NCBI GenBank assembly: GCA_036971475.1
Contig: JBAIZL010000067.1
Span: 187,501-251,500, forward strand
Origin: Prosapia bicincta
Lineage: Eukaryota; Arthropoda; Insecta; Hemiptera; Cercopidae
Length of the DNA: 64,000 nucleotides
Direction: 5' to 3'
Shown: positions 10,622 through 22,008 of the stretch, one piece after another
How positions within the stretch are numbered: the first letter of the stretch is position 1
Layout of the letters: each line of letters opens with the position of its first letter
Notes under the pieces: model-generated
Seen by the model: the letters and a program-made list of their open reading frames with translations, nothing else
What the model was told of the DNA's origin: nothing
The model's database searches: none
Position numbers and translations under genes: made by a program

Positions 10622-11280
10622 TTAATCCTACAGACCTTACCTCTTACTTAAACCTCCTTTACGTGTTTGCACCTCCGGCCAGCTCATCTCCATCACATCT
10701 TTTATTCTAGCATGATACACTCCTCCTTGCTTGCAAGAAAGAAATGGTTTATCTCTTGAATTCGAGCTCTGGTCCGAAACCTGGTGCTGAAGGTATAAAC
10801 CTCTCAGAAGGATCCACTCCTGAATTTGTAATAAAATCCAATTATCCACCTATGAGACTTTTAGGATTTTATCGGGGTTATGGACTCTTTGCAAGGCACT
10901 TTTGATTTGAAGACTATTATTGGACACCCAGTGAAACTAACTTTATGTTAATTAAAAGTCAGCGCTAATTGGAAAAAAACAATTTTTATGTAATATTTAA
11001 TTTAGATTTAAGCTCGTGATTATCTTTCATGCTTTTTCCATAAATGTCAATTGAACTTAATATCACTGTTGTAATTTGAATCCAATAATATAGAACAAGA
11101 AAGTTGTAAATATAAACTATTTATTTATATTTCATTTTAACTTTCATATACAATTTCTATAGTCTTAGGGCCTATATATTTTGCTAAGAAATATTGTAAC
11201 CAATTAATTTCTTTCGTTTACGAATAGTAAAATGATGAATTTATTACAAAAACTTTGGTAAAAATAAATATACCCACCAA

Positions 11281-11295
11281 AACACACACACACAC

Positions 11296-11328
<33 letters not shown>

Positions 11329-11370
11329 TATATGTATATATATATATATATATATATAAAATATGTATAT
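11281..11370. repeat. (CA)n-(TA)n microsatellite
   Basis: Right-arm counterpart of 4998-5125, shorter, next to a PLE tail. Confidence 0.9.
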
Positions 11371-11511
11371 AAAATATGTTTTCTTGTAATAATTGTATTT
11401 TCATTGTTGATTACTGTATTTTTCATTCCTGATGATGTTGATACTGTTTACCAACGATAGGCTTTGAATAAAAATTAATAAATATTCTTTTATTTGAATA
11501 ACCAATGTGGT

Positions 11512-11512
<1 letters not shown>
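11371..11512 (+). other. PLE 3' tail between two (TA)n tracts (right arm copy)
   Basis: Plus-strand order: AAATATGTTTTCTTGTAATA, CCTGATGATGTTGATACTG, TTTACCAACGATAGGC, AATAAATATTC, ATAACCAATGTGGTTAAATA, then (AT)n to 11582. Same family as 41066-41180. Confidence 0.7.

Positions 11513-11582
<70 letters not shown>
11513..11582. repeat. (AT)n microsatellite
   Basis: Nearly pure AT dinucleotides directly after the PLE tail; the left-arm counterpart (4832-4851) is much shorter. Confidence 0.95.
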
Positions 11583-11584
<2 letters not shown>

Positions 11585-11614
11585 CCTAAACATATCTTTT
11601 ATAGGCCACCATTA

Positions 11615-13880
11615 ACAAGATGCAATTTCTAGGTTATATGTTAAAACTAGCTTATTGTAAGAGATGTGTAGGCCAATCTGCTATACATTTAGCCTAAAAG
11701 TTAGGATATAATTTCTATCTCAAAATTATTACACAGAAGCATTATAATTCCTTATATATCAACATTTCTTATAGCTTACAAATAACAAGAATAAATGTAT
11801 ATATAATATGTTCCCTATATAATAATATATCATTTTCTAAATAAGTTGACTTCTCATATGTGTCTACTAAGCATTTACCAAAAAAGTTGAATTAATTTCT
11901 CTATTTTCTGTTTATTATACATATTAAAACACATTTATCAAAATATAATTACTATTAATTCTACAATGTAGCCCATGAAAGGTTTTTATAATTTGTCTAA
12001 GAAATAATGCCATATTGAATCTTTCTAGTAAACCAATGATTTACTCTCTATTACATGCAAACGGTTGATTGAAGAGTCAAATTTTAAATTTAATCTTATT
12101 AGCCTAAGTGGAATTTCTTTTAACCTATTTCTTTTTAAAGTAACCTACCTCTTTACGAAAATAAAGTGTAATTAGAAATGAAATATGTTGTTTATAGGCC
12201 TATAACCTTGAGTATAGTGCCAGTGTTTTCCCCAGCATTTGTTCTTGCAAGCAAACACCACGTGGCAAGCAGTCTGGTAATGAATTTTCTTGTTGCTTTA
12301 GGTGAATCATTCCAAACGTGATGACTAATGGTAACACTTTCCACTTATTCCTACTATGTTTCTAAGTCCCACTAATGGTGGTATCTTATATAAATTTACA
12401 GAGTCCGGCCTTTAATAATAACCTTTTTTTGTGGCCGAGATGACGTAAATTAGATATTTCAGCATATAACTCAATTACCTGAACACTTCCGCATCACGTC
12501 TTCGCCCCTTTTGAGTCTCTTTACTCCATATCTGGACTGATAATTTCAAAAGCACAAAAACCGCTTTAACAACATTGATAGCCTAAATCCAAGTAACGGT
12601 GTCCACTAACGCTTTCTTCAGAATAAATGTTTTACCCTTGTGTGAGCCCTGTCGCTCTCCAATCCTGGTCTTGTCGTAGCAACCAGTTTGTAATTGTTAA
12701 TTCTCTACTCCTTTCTATTTGCCTTTTATTGAATTATTTTGTCCGGACTTATGTAATAGATAACCTTTTACTCTATGTGTTTATTTGAATTTAAAATGGT
12801 TTTCCAATAATTTATTTGTTTATATTTATCAAAATTCAATTATTTTACTGTCCTAATTTTTAGTAGCTTCTAGATTACTGCGCTGTTGTGCTCCTGCCAC
12901 CAACAAATTTGTTTTTGCGTATGGATACCTTCCAATACAGTTTTATACTTTTAGCTAAACTAATAACTATGACTAATATCTTAACTCTACTAATTTTAAG
13001 TTATTTTCATACTTAAAAGATTTTACAATTCCAATTTATTAAATTTAAACCTAGTTTTCCCTACTTTCTGTTATTTTGTCCAATTGTACTACATTTTATT
13101 ATAATTAGTTCAAATTTGTGCAATGTTAAGTGCTTTAGCCTAAATACTTTTTCTATAAAATTACCGATTTTTAAGACGGTCAATTTGGCTTTTGCAGTAT
13201 TTATACATACATACATAATGAAAAGTTAAATATTTTTCTTTACAAAAACGATATCAGATATCGATAAAGATATCAAAAGTGAAAAACCAATTAAAGAAAA
13301 ATATCATAAGTAGAAAGAACCAATAAAGGTTAACAATTTTAGACAAATCTTTGTAGTAAGAGGAGATTTCCAGGGACGTTTTATAACTTTGGCATAACAA
13401 TGTCGTTTTTAAAGTTAAAGGAGAATTTATTTAAAGAAAATGTTTAATAAATAAACCGTTCAAACTCACAACATATATAATATATATTATCAAGACTTTT
13501 TAAAAAAACGTGTAAAAAGTATATTAACTCATTTAAGAGGATATTAGATATTTATAAATTATAACGTATTTCTTTCAACATTATTCAGTTATTATAAAAT
13601 AATTTTTAATTAAATTTAGATTAAACGCTACCAAAAATCGTCAATAATTAATTTTTGCTCTACTTGGATTTTTAAATCCAGTATTCTTCTACTCAAAAAG
13701 AACTAGGGAATAAAATAAGGTATTGCCTTCGATATGTTAAGAAATAAGGGTAAAAATGTTCTTTAGATAAATCAACAAAAATAATATTAATTTTTTTAAC
13801 ATGTAAGATAATATATAACTGCTCAGTAATTTATTAAAAAATATCAAACTGATGTAAAGACTTATATAAATAGGTTAAAT
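11615..13880. other. No recognised gene
   Basis: About 2.3 kb of AT-rich unique-looking sequence. 12180-12720 is less AT-rich than its surroundings but carries no frame or motif I can name. Confidence 0.5.
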
Positions 13881-13883
13881 ATG

Positions 13884-13929
13884 TATGTGTGTACGGGTCT
13901 CTGTGTGTCTGTTGTGTGTGTCTGTGTGT

Positions 13930-14000
<71 letters not shown>

Positions 14001-14030
14001 TGTGTGTGTGAATGTGTGTGTCTGTGTGTG
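13884..14030. repeat. (GT)n microsatellite
   Basis: About 145 bases of GT with CT and AT interruptions, directly upstream of a PLE relic. The frame that starts in it at 14012 is chance plus PLE. Confidence 0.95.
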
Positions 14031-14041
14031 TAAATAAAATA

Positions 14042-14640
14042 AATAATTTATGTTATATAAACATAAAACTAGACACCATTAAATATTTAGCATACACAAT
14101 TGGATACAATACCACAATACTAGACAAACTATGGCACAATATACAAAAAAAAAACACTACAATTAACACTACAGACGAAAAACAATTACATCACATTACC
14201 ATACATAAAAATATAAGAAATAAAATAGCCCGCAAATTTTAAAAAACAGGATACAAAATAGCAAACAAATTAATAACAAGTTACAATACAAAATACAACA
14301 CGCACCAACAACAAAGATAAACTACAAGGACAATGTGTATACAAACTGAACTGCGACAGATGCAACAAATTCTATATTTAACAAACAAGTAGCAGCTTGA
14401 AGCAGCAACACAAACAGAACACCTACTCAGCATTTTACAATCACATAAAAGAAACAGGGCACAAATACACAAACATTTACCATAAATTAGAAATCCTATA
14501 CATCGACAAAAAGAACCACATCTCAACACTCTAGAACAATATGAAATTTACAGACACACAAAAACACAAAGTACAGACACATTAAATGAACAAATACAAT
14601 ACAAATCTCACGTACTCTTTGATACTATCGAAAACCTCCC
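14042..14640 (+). pseudogene. Penelope-like element, GIY-YIG region relic
   Basis: Segment 1 (14042-14240): LDTIKYLAYTIGYN...KNIRNKIARKF, a decayed linker region. After frameshifts, 14332-14470 reads VYKLNCDRCNKFYI, then a stop where the glycine of 'YIG' should be, then QTSSSLKQQHKQ, SAFYNHIKETGHKYTNIYHK and LEILYIDKKNHISTL. After another stop come EQYEIYRHTKTQ, DTLNEQIQYKSHVLF and DTIENLPLKP. This is the GIY-YIG endonuclease of PLEs: 'GIY' as (Q)CVY, the CxxC pair, 'Y-I-G', His residues of the CCHH finger, and 'EQYEIY' with the catalytic Glu. No reverse transcriptase is present. The copy is dead (several stops and frameshifts). Confidence 0.75.
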
Positions 14641-14790
14641 TTTAAAACCGTCACCGCTTCACCCGACATCTCCAAGCAGAAGACGATGATGAAGATCACC
14701 ATATAGCGATCGAAAACGTTCTGTCTCAATAAGTTATCCCAAATTTAAAGAATTTAAAGTTCGGATAGTCATAAACTATTGTTAAAGTGA
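14641..14790 (+). other. 3' end of the PLE relic
   Basis: AAACCGTCACCGCT, CTCCAAGCAGAAGACG, ATAGCGATCGAAAACGTTCT, GTCTCAATAAG, AAAGTTCGGATAGTC. Matches both arms of the fold-back at 2080-2333 and so defines the terminus of this PLE family. Confidence 0.65.
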
Positions 14791-16261
14791 ATCATTAAGA
14801 TTCACCGAACGCAATGGAGTACAAAATTCAAGAAGTTAGTATTTTATTTTTCCAAAGGAAATATTTTAATCCTTAAATTTACGTCACATAATATTGTCGA
14901 TATTTAGATAAACATAATGTAGCTATTTATTAATAAAACAATTTTTTGTTTTACTTTGTTTACATTAGGGTATATTTAATCACTTATACAATGCACTCTG
15001 GATTTTCAATTAACTGCAAAAACTTGTGTGTTATTAAACCACTTGAGCCTTTCTCACTACGAAGGGTTTAGTCTAATTCTTAATTACAAACACTCTGCTG
15101 CCTTTTTTCTTCTTTCACTTATTCTACTTTAAATCAAGTATTTCCACCTTTAATTTTTTTTGATGATACATGTTTCAAAAGTAAAATACTTGGAAATCTG
15201 GCTTTAAATTTTTATCCTATTTTCATTTTTTTCCTTTAGTGGAAATCCTTTCCTTTTTAGCAATTACTCTTTTCAACCTTGCCTTACCCATTTCTTGTTA
15301 TTCTTGAAATTTCAAATAAATTGAACACATTTATTTCCAACATATTTATAATTAAATCTAAGATATTTTACAACGATACTATAGAACATTTACAAAAAAT
15401 GTGAGTGTATTTACTTTACTTTGGCATTTATGTATTTATTATACATTTTTATTTGACTTTGTAGAGGTAGAGTCTATTTTAAATTTTTATGCTTTAAGAA
15501 TATATAAATTTAACTTCACAAGTTTAATTTGAATTCTCCCGTAAAATAAGAGAACATGCTTTCGTGATAATATAATATAATTAGAGCACCTTAAATATTT
15601 TTATTACATTACATTTACTTTATTATATAATTTCATTTCTTTTATAATCAAGTTGAAATTAGTATAAGATTCATAAAAGAACATATTATATATCAGAAAG
15701 TTTCTCTACGAGCATATAAGTTTCTGATTTAAAGACGGAAGTACGTTCATTATTAAACCAACAAACTCTTTTTTTATAAGTCTTCAGTTTGATTAAAGTC
15801 TTCAAGTCTGGTATAATTTTCCAAAAATAATTTCTTTTTTAAGTATAATATCAATTAGTTTTAAATTGTAAACAGTTTTTCTATTAAAATAAATAATGAA
15901 AACTAATATTCCTTTCAGTGAAACATTTCAATCGAAATTGGGAAAATAACAAATAAGACCCAAACACTATGAATTAAAATTTCTCTTGTAACCTTCATAT
16001 TAACTGTTGAGGCCAGTGCTATTTTTTAAGCAAATACGTAACATAAAAAATATGCCATATAAAGATAAAATTTGTAAATAATCATAAACTACGTAATAAA
16101 TAAATAGTATAATGTAGAAATGTATAATATGCTTGTACTTTTTATAGTTTTGTAAATTTGAAAGTAAGTGTGTAAAAATTGTTACTACTGTATTTTTAAT
16201 ATCTAATATTTCAAAATATTTTAACAGTTGTAATAATACTACTGCAACCTATCGTTGATGT
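14791..16261. other. No recognised feature
   Basis: AT-rich non-coding sequence; nothing seen. Confidence 0.6.
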
Positions 16262-16299
16262 CTATGCAAAAAAAGACAAAATAGAAGGGAACAAAACAT

Positions 16300-17000
16300 T
16301 TCTGGAGTGCATACTGATACTAATAAACGAAAGCCATTCCGTTCCTTGCATAAAGGATGTTTGAATGTAAGACTGAAGCTGAAGCAACTGTACGAACTTC
16401 TGCATGTTATCTAGTAAGTCAGTAACTGAATCTCTAAATACAGGAACTGGGTCTCGTTGGTTTACCAATCTATCGAACACCTAAAACGTTAACAGTAATT
16501 TAAGACTGACGAGAAAGGAACCATAAGAACGTCCGCAATTCACACAGTGAATCAATAGCTGAGTCTCTGACTACAGTAACTGAGTCTCGTCGGTTTACCA
16601 ATCTATCGAACACGTAAAACGTTAACAGTAATTTAAGACTGAAGAGAAAGGAACCATAAGAACGTCCGCAATTCACACAGTGAATCAATAGCTGAATCTC
16701 TAAATACAGGAACTGGGTCTCGTTGGTTTACCAATCTATCGAACACGTAAAACGTTAACAGTAATTTAAGACTGAAGAGAAAGGAACCATAAGAACGTCC
16801 GCAATTCACACAGTGAATCAATAGCTGAGTCTCTGACTACAGTAACTGAGTCTCGTCGGTTTACCAATCTATCAAACAGCAAAATATTACCAGTAGTTAG
16901 AGATTTATGTGGAAGGAACCGTGTAAACTTCTACAGTTTATCCAGAAATTTAATAAATGATTCTCTAAGTAACTGAGTATCGTTGTTTTACCAATCCCCA
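16300..17000. repeat. 133-bp tandem repeat, two alternating subtypes
   Basis: Unit starts (GA(A/G)TCTCT) fall at 16428, 16561, 16694, 16827 and 16959, a spacing of 133, 133, 133 and 132. Units alternate: type A reads GAATCTCTAAATACAGGAAC and type B reads GAGTCTCTGACTACAGTAAC. The higher-order period is therefore 266. The first (16300-16427) and last (16959-17000) units are diverged. Short minus-strand frames in the array are by-products, because 133 is not a multiple of three. Confidence 0.9.
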
Positions 17001-17267
17001 GAGCAACAAAAAATGAACGTAATAGGCAGGGATCAAACAATAGACTAGAATTATTGCCTTGTCAGGCCACTAAAAAAAAACATACGAAACGTTCTCCAGA
17101 GCGTGTTATGTTTTTATACATTAAAAATGGTTCTAGTCCATTTATATCATAAGTTTTGACGCAATGAACTTAATTCCAAAAATCAAATTTTAGAACCATT
17201 TATTATTCTGATTGTGTGCTTTTTCAAAATAATACTTACATACTTTTAAAAAAAACTAATGCTACTA

Positions 17268-17409
17268 GACCGAGTAAACATTGAGGCCGAAAAAAGGAGC
17301 ACTAGCGGCCCTACTACCAAACCGAGTAACAATTGCGCGCAGAATATGTGTCAACTATTATTACTTTGCTGCTAGTATTCCCCTATTCGACCGCAATGTG
17401 TACTCGGTC
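17268..17409. repeat. Small hairpin element (MITE-like), 142 bp
   Basis: 24-base imperfect terminal inverted repeats: GACCGAGTAAACATTG(A)GG at 17268 against the reverse complement of 17386-17409 (GACCGAGTACACATTGCGG). Pairing continues inward (GGAGCACTAGCGGCC against GGGAATACTAGCAGC), so most of the element can fold into one hairpin. No clear target-site duplication is seen. The 71-codon frame at 17281 is incidental. Confidence 0.6.
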
Positions 17410-18869
17410 GGGGATACTTTATTTATTGTTTTAGGACTTATTTTTCTTTACTTTCGAATTCAATCAATTTCGTACAATCAAACCAGCCATAATTGAATAT
17501 TTATAGTTTTTTTTTAGTATCATTTATATACTATGAACATAAGTAAAATATTTTTGCATAAAACTTTTAGGCAGCTACAAACCAATGAAACATTTAAAAC
17601 AAACTAATTCAGAATTTTTCACTTTTAACAAAATATGATCAAGATATTGTACATGACTTTTAGATATCTTACATTATAGAACAGTATATTTTACTAATTT
17701 TCTTAAATATATTCATCATATATAGCTTTCTTGTATTAGTTTTAAAACCAATACAATTCAATAATAAATAATTTGGCCTAGATATTAAAAATATTTGAAA
17801 ACATTTTAATTCTTATGTTCAACATAACTTAATTTATTATAATGATAATTACAACTCAAACTCTTCCCACTTTCTCATGTTGAGAAACACTGTACTCAGG
17901 TTAAGATATACTGGAAAGTGAAGGTTTTCAAAAGTTTTAATTTATTGGTTTGTAAAAATTAAGTTTTAGCTGTGTGTTAAATATATCGGTATTTTGTAAT
18001 TTTTAAATATCTTTTGCGTATAATCTTCTTCTAATCGACTTCATTGAATACTGAACATATGATGTAGGCATTGTCCATCTTAGATGTTCTGATGTAATCT
18101 AGAAGATACATATCTGTAAGATACACGCTGTAGAACTTAGTGTGGTTTGAAAGAGCTGCTGGCCTTCAAAAATATACAGAAATGAACGATATGAAAGCAG
18201 CAATTCTCAATATGCTTGGTATCTTATGTTACTTATTAAGCCTACCGAAGTTTTCCCATCTGGAGAGTAAGTACTGAAAGTAATCTCTAACTAAATAGCC
18301 AGACTCCATGACCAATAGTTTCTATAGCTGATGCCCTTTGGGGCTTAGGTTTACCGTTATTTGTAATAATTGATTTACAACCTATTCAGTTAACTGAATT
18401 GAATTGTCCCAGATTCAACTTCTAAACAAATTCTGGGAACGTTTCCAGTCTCCAAGTCAACTTAGCCTGTGAAAATAAGTAAGCTACTTGACGGTGACCT
18501 AAATTTCTAGGTTAAAGATATACTTACTTTAGAATATTGCTAAAGGTAAGTTTGGCAAAGTAATGGCATAAATATGGTCAACATTTATTAACTGCATCGC
18601 TAGGCAAGAGGCCGAAACTGTAAACACGTCGGCAAATTGTGTAATATTTAGCTTACATAAAACTTGTAACACATCTGATCTTAAATTAGACTATACATAA
18701 ATGGTGTTTAATAAAACAATAACCGGATAAATTTCCACCATACTAGTTAACGAACTAACAGGAAGCTAACAGGAAGAAAATCTGACGAAAGGTTTTGCAT
18801 TTGTATAAGCTTTTGCATCTTACAGCCTACGGAAACACCAACATATGGTCGAGAGGTACGACAATCAAA
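17410..18869. other. No recognised feature
   Basis: AT-rich to about 18000, then mixed composition; no coding signature or repeat identified. Confidence 0.5.
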
Positions 18870-19910
18870 GCGAATTTTAGAAATGACCAAATGAGACGTC
18901 GAAAAAAGATGACTCATACCATTGCCTGAATGTGTCAAGGTCGACCACCTGAAGTAAACTTGAACAACCATTTGAAAAGGAAAAGGCTTAAAACGGCCAA
19001 GAACGAATTTTCCGTCCTGTTAGTGAGAAAGACTAGACAAAGTGGGTGGCTGCGCCCAGCAGAAAACGAAGTTGAAATTGAAGAAGCTGAACTCAAAGCC
19101 TTAACCCAGACTACAAAGGCGACCATGATGTTATTTTAACAAAAAAGTAAACGACCGCCGGCTGAAAGTTAGGTCGACATCCAACTGAAGGTGACTGACT
19201 ATTGGACGAAGTGTTGAAGCGACGATAGTGAATGCAGCGGAAAAGAGGAACCGAAGTCGATTCGACAGCGACAACTGTCCGAAGGAAACTCGGCGCTCCA
19301 ACTAAATGGATCTTCGACGATTGACTGAAGATGACTTCCTCAACTGGAAAAAGACTATGATTACGACGGCGAGAACTTACGACAGCTTAGTTAATGAAGC
19401 GGTTGCTATAGAAGGTAACAGCTCCATCGAAATAACAACCAAACGAAAGAGACAGTAATGGTCAGCCGATGATCACAGATTTGGCTATGTTGGTCATGCA
19501 ATGACGACGGAGAGCATTAGGATATAAGAAAAAAGAGAAAGGGATGATCATACCGGGAAAATGGTGACAACAGCCATCAGATCAATGATCAGAAGTAGAA
19601 TGCATTAGGAAGACAACTATGACGACCGACCCATGGAACCCTACTTTAAAAACTAGATTGCAATTTACGTTTGTATAAAGTAGAACGGAGAAATGACGGT
19701 TGTCAGTCGATAGCGAGTCAAAGGCAAGTAAAGAAGAAACCATGAAATCTAGAAATACATTGACGAAGACGTTCGCAAATGCGATGGAGACGAACTGCCA
19801 TATCGATGGAGACGAACTGCCATATCGATGGAGACGAACACTTCTAAGGGGATGAAGATGGATACTGTGAATGCTGAGACAGATTGCTATGGTCAAATTT
19901 GTGAAATATA
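18870..19910. other. Patch richer in G+C with no recognised product
   Basis: This kilobase is visibly richer in G+C than its surroundings and full of GACGA/TCGAC words. A 69-residue frame (18930-19139 +) has a charged stretch (KRKRLKTAKNEF, then ENEVEIEEAELKAL), and the minus strand has a 104-residue frame (19582-19896). Neither resembles a family I know. It may be a decayed exon or transposon interior. A 22-bp tandem repeat lies inside (19782-19847). Confidence 0.35.
19782..19847. repeat. 22-bp tandem repeat, three copies
   Basis: CGATGGAGACGAACTGCCAT plus AT repeats from 19782, 19804 and 19826; the third copy is partial. Confidence 0.9.
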
Positions 19911-20750
19911 GTTTATAAAAGTTACTTTTTTCGCTCGATCCTCTATTAGGAAATGTACTACTTGAAACAAATAATGACTAAATAATACTCATACACTAAG
20001 GGAAATTGTCTAAATTATCTGGAAAGATTTTTTAACAATTGTTGGATAAAAAACTAGGTTTCCTCTAAAAAACATTTTGTGAACACTAAATAATTTAAAT
20101 AATAAAACTATCGACTAAGTGACTGAAATATGCAATAAAGTAAATAGGTTAATAATAACTACTCTGGAATATATTAGGGGAATATACTACAGGACTAAAA
20201 TATATTACTCTATAACTGGATACGTTGATGTAAACTTGTTGATTTCTTTTATTTTAATACAAAAACATTGCTACATTATGAACAACATATGATTAGTGAT
20301 AGCACGGAAGGTGAAAATAAGTCTGTGAAATATAAAAACAGAAAATTTGAAACAATGTCTAAAAATAAGTTTTTGTTAGACAGATATGTTTCAGTGGAAA
20401 TTACACATAAATTAATTTAGAATAATGGGTTTTTTGGGCGGAATTATTGAATATGGAAGAATGTTTCTCACACAATTACCTGAAATTTTAAGTTGTAAGT
20501 ATGAAATTACTGCAAGGAGATAGTATGGGAAGTTATAAAAATGTCTAATAACAAACAAATAGAAACCGTTTATATAGAAAAAAGTTAATATAAATTCACA
20601 TATTCATAATACAATTTCAAAATTATTTTGGTTGGTAGATCTCGTCATAGTGGCAAGTAATTTTATATTCAATAATATAGGACGACACCTTACAAATGCA
20701 TACCACAAACTTCATCTGAATTAAAGGGTTGAATCTTTATTAATAATTTA
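19911..20750. other. No recognised feature
   Basis: AT-rich non-coding sequence. Confidence 0.6.
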
Positions 20751-20899
20751 AACAATTTGCACTGTTACACGAAAACATTTAACAAAAAGTTAACATATTT
20801 GTATGAGTCATCTCCCATTCAACATCTGTTGAGCCACACAGCATCATGCCTATTTCCTTCGCCCTCACCAACCTCTGACCTTCAAAAACTACCCTACAC

Positions 20900-21059
20900 A
20901 AAAAAATCCTCAGGTCTGAACACTTTACATTATCTTATTAAAATGACAGAATTCACACAACTGAATAATATGAAGTCTTTACACATTTATAAATACACTC
21001 CACAGACTTGCTCAATTCCCTCCCAGTTGTATAACAATTCTCTCACACAGTTGACATAA
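20900..21059 (+). pseudogene. Possible PLE GIY-YIG tail relic
   Basis: Across two frames the plus strand reads LNTLHYLIKMTEF, then RIHTTE-YEVFTHL and IHSTDLLNS...FSHT. This fits the order seen in the PLE end at 1335-1598 (ERYTTEQYEIYRPFK, then ILNTQLHYNSHT). It is heavily decayed, with frameshifts and stops. The link to PLEs is an eye alignment of weak motifs. Confidence 0.35.
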
Positions 21060-21385
21060 CTAATTAATGACAACATCTTACAGAACCGCCAAATATATGT
21101 TCCTCATCCCAACTCTATCCCAACACAAGGAGGTCACTTGGGGTTAGTTTACAATGAAATAAATCTCTCGAAACTGCCAACCCCATTATATTTAAGATTA
21201 AATGATAATTTATACAAGTTTTTATATATTTTAAGGTGTATAAGTAATGATCAAATATTTAGTTTCCATTTTGAAAAAAAAAATGTTCTGAAAGGAGAAG
21301 GTTGTACGAACTTAAGTTTAACCGCCTCAACTAAGGGCGCAATGATTGAAAACCGTCTGTTATTAGCAAACAACAAAAGCAGTCA

Positions 21386-21895
21386 AGGACTGGGGACCTG
21401 TCTACGGAGGATTGAATCACATTTGCGAGGCCTCAAATCTCCCCTCACTGCTCGACACCCATGGACAACAGGGGAGTAGTGACAGTTGAGCCCCTTTCGA
21501 CAAATAGAAGAACACAAAGGTTTATACTTGTTTGCCTTGTGCAGATGTTGCTTCGGAATGTTAGGCTCAAATGGCACCGTAATTGCCACCATTACCACTG
21601 AACAGAGTGTTAATGAGTATGCCAGAAGATCCATCAGGGGCTGAGGACCTGGCTAAGGAGGATTAAAAGACATTTGCGAGGCCACAACTCTCACCTCACT
21701 GCTAGACACACATGGGCAACAGGGGAGTAGTGACAGTAGAACCCCTTTCGACAAATAGAAGAACACAAAGGTTTATACTTGTTGACCTTATACAGATGCT
21801 GTTTTGGTATATTAGGCTCAAATAACACCGTAATCTCCACCATTACCACTGAACGGAGTGTCAATGCGTATACTAGAGGATCTGAGCATATAGAT
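21386..21895. repeat. Two-copy tandem duplication of about 250-260 bp
   Basis: 21386-21636 and 21637-21895 share long blocks: GAGGACCTGnCTAnGGAGGA, ACATTTGCGAGGCC, ACAGGGGAGTAGTGACAGT, CCCCTTTCGACAAATAGAAG, AACACAAAGGTTTATACTTG, CACCATTACCACTGAAC. The minus-strand frames of both copies are alike only because the DNA is alike. Not a recognised gene. Confidence 0.9.
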
Positions 21896-21984
21896 GAATT
21901 GCCCAAAACAGAGGGAAACTCATAATGTCCGTTGCCAGAGTCCATACATATAATCCCATTTTTAGTTTTCCCCATGGCAAATAC

Positions 21985-22008
21985 AAGAAACCTGCATGCA
22001 GGTTTCTT
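21985..22008. repeat. Perfect 24-bp palindrome
   Basis: AAGAAACCTGCA directly followed by its reverse complement TGCAGGTTTCTT, with no loop. Directly downstream of the two-copy duplication. Confidence 0.95.

Larger units (their letters stand above)
8765..11614 (-). repeat. Giant inverted repeat 1, right arm
   Basis: Reverse complement of 4800-7617. It is about 30 bases longer than the left arm, mostly from longer simple repeats: (CATA)n at 10498-10621 and (AT)n at 11513-11582. See left arm for samples compared. Confidence 0.95.

Noticed and set aside
16262..16821. Repeated 62-72 residue minus-strand frames
   Set aside because: By-product of the 133-bp tandem repeat.
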